Shown here in pieces: positions 59,957 through 64,000 of a DNA stretch of 64,000 nt (positions within the stretch are counted from its first letter, which is position 1; every line of letters begins with the position of its first letter). A program made the position numbers and the translations under genes. Under the pieces are notes generated by a model, which did no database searches, was not told the origin of the DNA, and saw only the letters and a list, made by a program, of their open reading frames with translations. Source of the stretch: Pannonibacter indicus (lineage in GTDB: Bacteria; Pseudomonadota; Alphaproteobacteria; Rhizobiales; Stappiaceae); assembly GCF_001418225.1 (NCBI RefSeq), contig NZ_LIPT01000004.1, forward strand, positions 1-64,000, in the 5' to 3' direction.

Positions 59957-61291
59957 ATGGCTTCAAACGTCGCGCTTACAGGTCTTGCCCGCGATCTGGC
60001 TGCAAGGGCGCAGGCTGGCCGCCCGGTCCGCATCGGACTGATCGGTTCCGGTGAAATGGGCACGGATATCGTCACCCGCGCATCCATGATGGATGGCGTG
60101 GAAGTGGCTGCAATTGCGGACATCAATCCGGCGGCCGCGCACAAGGCCGTGGAGATTGCCCGTCAGGAGCCAGGGCACAGCCAGGACGCCGGCACGGTGG
60201 ACAGGCTGAATGCCGCCATCGAATCCGGCCGCACGGCGATTGCCGCGTCTTCGGACATCATTCTCGAATCGGGTCTCATCGACGTGGTGATCGATGCCAC
60301 GGGCGTTCCGGCTGTCGGCGCGGAAATCGGCCTCAATGCCATGGAGCGCGGCAAGCATCTGGTCATGATGAACGTCGAGGCGGACGTCACCATCGGTGCC
60401 TATCTGCGGCGCGAGGCGGACCGGCTGGGTGTCGTCTACAGCCTTGGGGCAGGCGATGAGCCGTCTTCCTGTATGGAGCTGATCGAGTTTGTCTCCGCCA
60501 TGGGGCACCGCATCGTTTGCGCGGGCAAGGGCAAGAACAACCCGCTCAACATTGACGCAACGCCGGATGCCTATGCGGCGGAAGCCAGGGCGCGCCATAT
60601 GAACGCGCGTATGCTGGTGGAATTCGTTGATGGCTCCAAGACCATGGTGGAGATGGCTGCCATCGCCAATGCCACGGGGCTGATTCCGGACTGTGACGGC
60701 ATGCATGGGCCCGCTGCCGGGCCGAAGGAACTGGCAACCACCCTCATTCCGCAGAAGGATGGCGGCGTGCTGTCCGGTATTGGCCGTGTGGACTTTTCCG
60801 TCGGCAAGGGGCTGGCGCCGGGCGTTTTCGTTGTCGCCGAAGCCGAGCATCCGCGCGTCTGGGAGCGGATGAAGGATCTGAAGATGGGCGACGGCCCGTA
60901 TTTCAGCTTCATCCGGCCCTATCACCTGACTTCACTGGAAGTGCCGCTGACCTGCGCCCGCGCCGTTCTCTACGGCAAGGCCGACATGATCCCGCTCGAC
61001 AAGCCGGTGGCGGAAGTCTGCGCGGTGGCGAAGCGCGACCTTCAGCCGGGCGAGACGCTGGACCAGATCGGCGAATACACCTACCGCGCCTGGATCATGG
61101 AAGTCTCCCGCGCCCGTAATGCCAAGGGCATTCCTGCTGGCCTGCTGACGGGGGCCAAGGTCACCAAGCCGATCCGCAAGGGTGAGCTGATCACCAGCGA
61201 GAATACCGCGCTTCCCGCCAATTCCCGCATTGCCGAGCTGCGCCGCCGCCAGGATGCGATGGTGTACGGGCAAGAGCCTGCGCATGCCTGA
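59957..61291 (+). CDS. COG4091-type NAD(P)-dependent dehydrogenase with SAF domain
   Basis: 444 residues. An N-terminal Rossmann fold (GLIGSGEMGTDIV, about 27-39) of the homoserine-dehydrogenase-like type, a central catalytic domain and a C-terminal SAF domain (about 345-430; LQPGETLDQIGEY, KPIRKGELITSEN). The family is annotated as homoserine dehydrogenase-like, but such genes usually lie in sugar catabolic clusters, not threonine synthesis. ATG at 59957 follows AAGG; TTG 59924 is rejected. Product feeds the dehydrogenase complex encoded next, by context only. Confidence 0.85.
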   Translation: MASNVALTGLARDLAARAQAGRPVRIGLIGSGEMGTDIVTRASMMDGVEVAAIADINPAAAHKAVEIARQEPGHSQDAGTVDRLNAAIESGRTAIAASSDIILESGLIDVVIDATGVPAVGAEIGLNAMERGKHLVMMNVEADVTIGAYLRREADRLGVVYSLGAGDEPSSCMELIEFVSAMGHRIVCAGKGKNNPLNIDATPDAYAAEARARHMNARMLVEFVDGSKTMVEMAAIANATGLIPDCDGMHGPAAGPKELATTLIPQKDGGVLSGIGRVDFSVGKGLAPGVFVVAEAEHPRVWERMKDLKMGDGPYFSFIRPYHLTSLEVPLTCARAVLYGKADMIPLDKPVAEVCAVAKRDLQPGETLDQIGEYTYRAWIMEVSRARNAKGIPAGLLTGAKVTKPIRKGELITSENTALPANSRIAELRRRQDAMVYGQEPAHA

Positions 61292-61301
61292 GGACAAAGC
61301 C

Positions 61302-62345
61302 ATGGCCAACACCGCTGAAAAGGCAAAGGGCGCTGCGCCCGCGGCCGATGCCAATCTTCCCTATGCGCTGCGCACCTACTCGCCCGAGGCGCTGACGGAA
61401 GCGCTGCGCAAGATGATGCTGATCCGCAAGTTCGAGGAAGGCGCGGAAGACAGCTACATGCGCGGCCTCATCCACGGCACCATGCACCTGTCCATCGGCC
61501 AGGAAGCCTCTGCCGTGGGCTCGTCCATGTCGCTTACGGATGACGACAAGATCACCTCCAACCACCGCGGCCATGGCCACTGCGTTGCCAAGGGCGCGGA
61601 TCTGGGGCGGATGTTTGCCGAGTTCTTCGGCAAGGAAACCGGCTACTGCCGGGGCCGTGGCGGTTCCATGCACATCGCCGACGTGGCCAAGGGCAATCTC
61701 GGTGCCAATGGCATCGTCGGCGGCGGCCTGCCGATTGCCGTGGGCGCTGCTCTTGCTGCCAAGCGGCTGGGCACGGGCGCTGTGACGGTCTGCTTCTTCG
61801 GCGATGGTGCCAACAACGAGGGCGCTTTCCACGAGGCGCTGAACATGGCTTCAGTCTGGAAGCTGCCGGTGGTTTTCGTCTGCGAGAACAACAAATACGG
61901 CATGTCCACTTCGGTGGAGCGTTCCACGGCGGTGAAGCACATTTCCGAGCGCGCCGCCGCCTACAGCATGCCGGGCGTGACCGTGGACGGGAATGACTTC
62001 TCCGCCGTTGCCGAAGCCGTGGATGCGGCGGTGGCAAGGGCGCGGGCAGGCGAGGGGCCGAGCCTTGTCGAGAACGTTACCTACCGCTGGCGCGGCCATT
62101 CCAAGTCTGACCGCAACCGCTACCGCACCAAGGAAGAAATCGCCGAATGGATGGACCGCGACCCGATCAAGCGCATGGCCGCCATGCTGGTTGATCACGG
62201 CATCCTGACGCAGGACGGCATCGAGGCACTGGAGGCCAGTGTGGCCCAGCAGATTGCCGATGCCATCGCCTTTGCCGCCGCGAGCCCATCGCCAAAGGCC
62301 TCTGATGCCACCCGTTTCGTTTACACTGAAGAGACCGCAGCATGA
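61302..62345 (+). CDS. TPP-dependent dehydrogenase E1 alpha (acetoin/pyruvate type)
   Basis: 347 residues. The TPP-binding motif GDGANNEG-to-CENN is present, with [12 protein letters not shown] and [10 protein letters not shown] blocks common to acetoin and pyruvate dehydrogenases. Decarboxylates or cleaves a 2-oxo or diketone substrate and passes the acyl group to E2. ATG at 61302 has GAGGA at 7 nt; ATG 61284 is also possible. Ends 4 nt into the E1 beta gene (ATGA). Confidence 0.9.
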   Translation: MANTAEKAKGAAPAADANLPYALRTYSPEALTEALRKMMLIRKFEEGAEDSYMRGLIHGTMHLSIGQEASAVGSSMSLTDDDKITSNHRGHGHCVAKGADLGRMFAEFFGKETGYCRGRGGSMHIADVAKGNLGANGIVGGGLPIAVGAALAAKRLGTGAVTVCFFGDGANNEGAFHEALNMASVWKLPVVFVCENNKYGMSTSVERSTAVKHISERAAAYSMPGVTVDGNDFSAVAEAVDAAVARARAGEGPSLVENVTYRWRGHSKSDRNRYRTKEEIAEWMDRDPIKRMAAMLVDHGILTQDGIEALEASVAQQIADAIAFAAASPSPKASDATRFVYTEETAA

Positions 62346-63352
62346 ATGCGCATCCGGCGAGCCCCCTCCGCGAACTCTCCTATGCCGAGGCCATCCGCGA
62401 AGCCATGGATCTGGCGCTGGGCTCAGACCCCCGCGTCGTTCTCATGGGCGAGGACATCGGCGTCTACGGCGGCGCTTTTCAGGTGACCGGCGACCTCGTG
62501 CACAAGTACGGCACAGACCGGGTGATGGATACGCCCATCTCGGAACTGGGCGGTGCCGGTGTCGCCGTTGGCGCGGCGCTGACTGGTCTGCGGCCCATCT
62601 TCGAGTTCCAGTTCTCCGACTTTGCCGCCCTCGCCATGGAGCAGATCGTCAATCAGGCGGCCAAGCTGCGTTACATGCTGGGCGGTGCCGTTTCCGTGCC
62701 GCTGGTCATGCGCTTTCCGGCTGGCTCCGGCACGGGCGCAGCGGCGCAGCACTCCCAGAGCCTTGAGGCGTGGCTGGGTCATGTGCCGGGCCTGAAGGTG
62801 GTGCAGCCTTCCACGCCGGAAGATGCCAAAGGCCTGCTGCTGGCGGCGCTGGAGGATCCGGACCCGGTGATGATCTTCGAGCACAAGATCCTCTACAAGA
62901 TGAAGGGGCATGTGCCGGAGGGCCATTACACCACGCCGATCGGCAAGGCCGCGATCCGCCGTCCGGGCAAGGACCTCACCATCGTCGCCACCGCCATCAT
63001 GGTGCACAAGGCACTGGAAGCAGCCGCCACGCTGGAAGGCGAAGGCATCAGCGCCGAAGTGATCGACCTGCGCACCGTGCGGCCGATGGACCGCGAAACG
63101 GTTCTGGCTTCGGTACGCAAGACGGGCCGGCTTGTCTGTGTCTATGAAGGGGTGAAGACGCTGGGCGTTGGCGCCGAGGTCAGCGCCATGGTGGCCGAAA
63201 GCGATGCGTTTGACTTCCTTGACGCACCGATCATCCGCCTGGGCGGGGCCGAAAGCCCGATCCCTTATAATCCCGAGCTGGAAAAGGCTGTTGTGCCGCA
63301 GGTGCCGGACATTCTGGATGCGGCCCGCAAGCTGGCGAAGGGGCGTGTGTGA
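62342..63352 (+). CDS. TPP-dependent dehydrogenase E1 beta
   Basis: 336 residues, partner of E1 alpha. Blocks [35 protein letters not shown] and the C-terminal [20 protein letters not shown] are typical. It overlaps E1 alpha by 4 nt and its TGA overlaps the E2 start by one base, so all three are translationally coupled. Confidence 0.92.
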   Translation: MNAHPASPLRELSYAEAIREAMDLALGSDPRVVLMGEDIGVYGGAFQVTGDLVHKYGTDRVMDTPISELGGAGVAVGAALTGLRPIFEFQFSDFAALAMEQIVNQAAKLRYMLGGAVSVPLVMRFPAGSGTGAAAQHSQSLEAWLGHVPGLKVVQPSTPEDAKGLLLAALEDPDPVMIFEHKILYKMKGHVPEGHYTTPIGKAAIRRPGKDLTIVATAIMVHKALEAAATLEGEGISAEVIDLRTVRPMDRETVLASVRKTGRLVCVYEGVKTLGVGAEVSAMVAESDAFDFLDAPIIRLGGAESPIPYNPELEKAVVPQVPDILDAARKLAKGRV

Positions 63353-64000
63353 TGCCCAATGAAGTGATCATGCCGAAGGTGGACATGGATATGGCGAGCG
63401 GCAAGCTTGCTACCTGGCATGTTGCACCCGGTGACTGGGTGGAGAAGGGCGCGCCGCTTTTCGACATCGAAACCGACAAGGCCGCCATGGAGGTGGAGGC
63501 GCCTGCTTCCGGCTTCCTGCATCATGTCATTGCAGAAGGAACGGATGTGCCGATTGGATCAACGGTCGCCTGGCTCTATGGCAAGGATGAAGCTGTTGGT
63601 GAGCCGCCTAACCAATCCGCCGCGCCTGCTGTTGAAACGCCTGCCGATTCGCCGGAACCTGCCGCGGTTGCTCCCGCCGCTGCAGCCGTTGCCGCGCCTG
63701 CGGGCGAAACAGCAGGCGTGGGCCAGGGCCTGCGCGCCACGCCACTGGCCCGAAGCCTTGCCCGCGAGGGCGGCGTTGATCTTGGTGCCATCTCTGGCTC
63801 CGGCCCTCAGGGGCGCGTGCAGGGGGAGGATGTGCGCAGGGCGCTTGAGGCAGGCAGGGCGGATGCGACAGCGGAAGCGGTCCTTCCGGCTTCTGCGCTG
63901 CCATCTTCTCCCGAGTGGCAGACCGGCCCGCTTTCCATCATCCGCAGCAAGGGCGGCACCGGGATACCCGTTGTGCTTATCCATGGCTTTGCCAGCGACG
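63352..64000 (+). CDS. Dihydrolipoyl acyltransferase E2, AcoC-like (partial)
   Basis: Cut by the window end after 216 codons. A lipoyl domain (about 1-80) with the lipoyl lysine in DIETDKAAMEV, a proline/alanine linker, a peripheral-subunit-binding domain (about 125-165; ATPLARSLAREGGVDL), then the start of an alpha/beta-hydrolase domain (GIPVVLIHGFASD). The hydrolase in place of the CoA-acyltransferase domain points to the acetoin dehydrogenase E2 (AcoC) family rather than pyruvate dehydrogenase. The rest and any lpd gene lie beyond the window. Confidence 0.88.
   Translation, partial: MPNEVIMPKVDMDMASGKLATWHVAPGDWVEKGAPLFDIETDKAAMEVEAPASGFLHHVIAEGTDVPIGSTVAWLYGKDEAVGEPPNQSAAPAVETPADSPEPAAVAPAAAAVAAPAGETAGVGQGLRATPLARSLAREGGVDLGAISGSGPQGRVQGEDVRRALEAGRADATAEAVLPASALPSSPEWQTGPLSIIRSKGGTGIPVVLIHGFASD

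Overview
This 64 kb window is high-GC alphaproteobacterial chromosome. The gene order (a complete nuo operon running into birA, RNase J, mce, a DUF1467 gene, proS, lolC/E, lolD and dnaE, then rpsB-tsf-pyrH-frr-uppS-cdsA-dxr-rseP-bamA-lpxD-fabZ-lpxA-lpxI-lpxB, then gltA-gltX-comEC) fits the order Hyphomicrobiales (Rhizobiales). A Stappiaceae-like organism is a guess from general resemblance, not something the sequence proves.

Layout. 1-3.4 kb: the broken 3' tail of an RsbQ-like alpha/beta hydrolase, a PAS-PAS-GGDEF diguanylate cyclase, and a convergent chemotaxis receptor, with a shared hairpin terminator between the last two. 3.4-4.3 kb: intergenic DNA with a DnaA box, two identical tRNA-Asp genes, a terminator, an 11-G run and a good sigma70-type promoter for nuo. 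4.36-20.4 kb: all 14 complex I genes, nuoA to nuoN. The operon carries two extra genes: an FkbM-type methyltransferase between nuoD and nuoE, and a 76-residue two-helix membrane protein between nuoH and nuoI. 20.4-32.1 kb: biotin ligase, RNase J, methylmalonyl-CoA epimerase, a DUF1467 protein, an 800-bp gap that probably encodes a structured RNA on the minus strand, prolyl-tRNA synthetase, the lipoprotein-release ABC transporter, a 32-residue membrane microprotein and DnaE. 32.2-47.2 kb: translation factors, UMP kinase, isoprenoid and phospholipid genes, the site-2 protease, BamA and lipid A synthesis. 47.3-52.7 kb: citrate synthase and GluRS on the minus strand, and ComEC on the plus strand.

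Just after comEC lies a 133-bp REP-like inverted repeat, and the conserved housekeeping order stops there. The last 11 kb is accessory catabolic DNA. On the minus strand are a Tat-exported sugar-binding protein, two permeases, an MsmK/UgpC-type ATPase, a PfkB kinase with a cysteine-rich active-site loop, and two overlapping genes I do not recognise. Diverging from this, on the plus strand, are a COG4091-type dehydrogenase with a C-terminal SAF domain and an acetoin-dehydrogenase-like TPP/lipoyl complex (E1 alpha, E1 beta and a hydrolase-type E2 cut by the window end). The shared control region has three palindromes with GAAC/GTTC- or AACA/TGTT-type arms. I read this as one regulated uptake and degradation unit for a sugar- or polyol-like compound; its substrate cannot be told from sequence alone and it is the best candidate here for an undescribed pathway.
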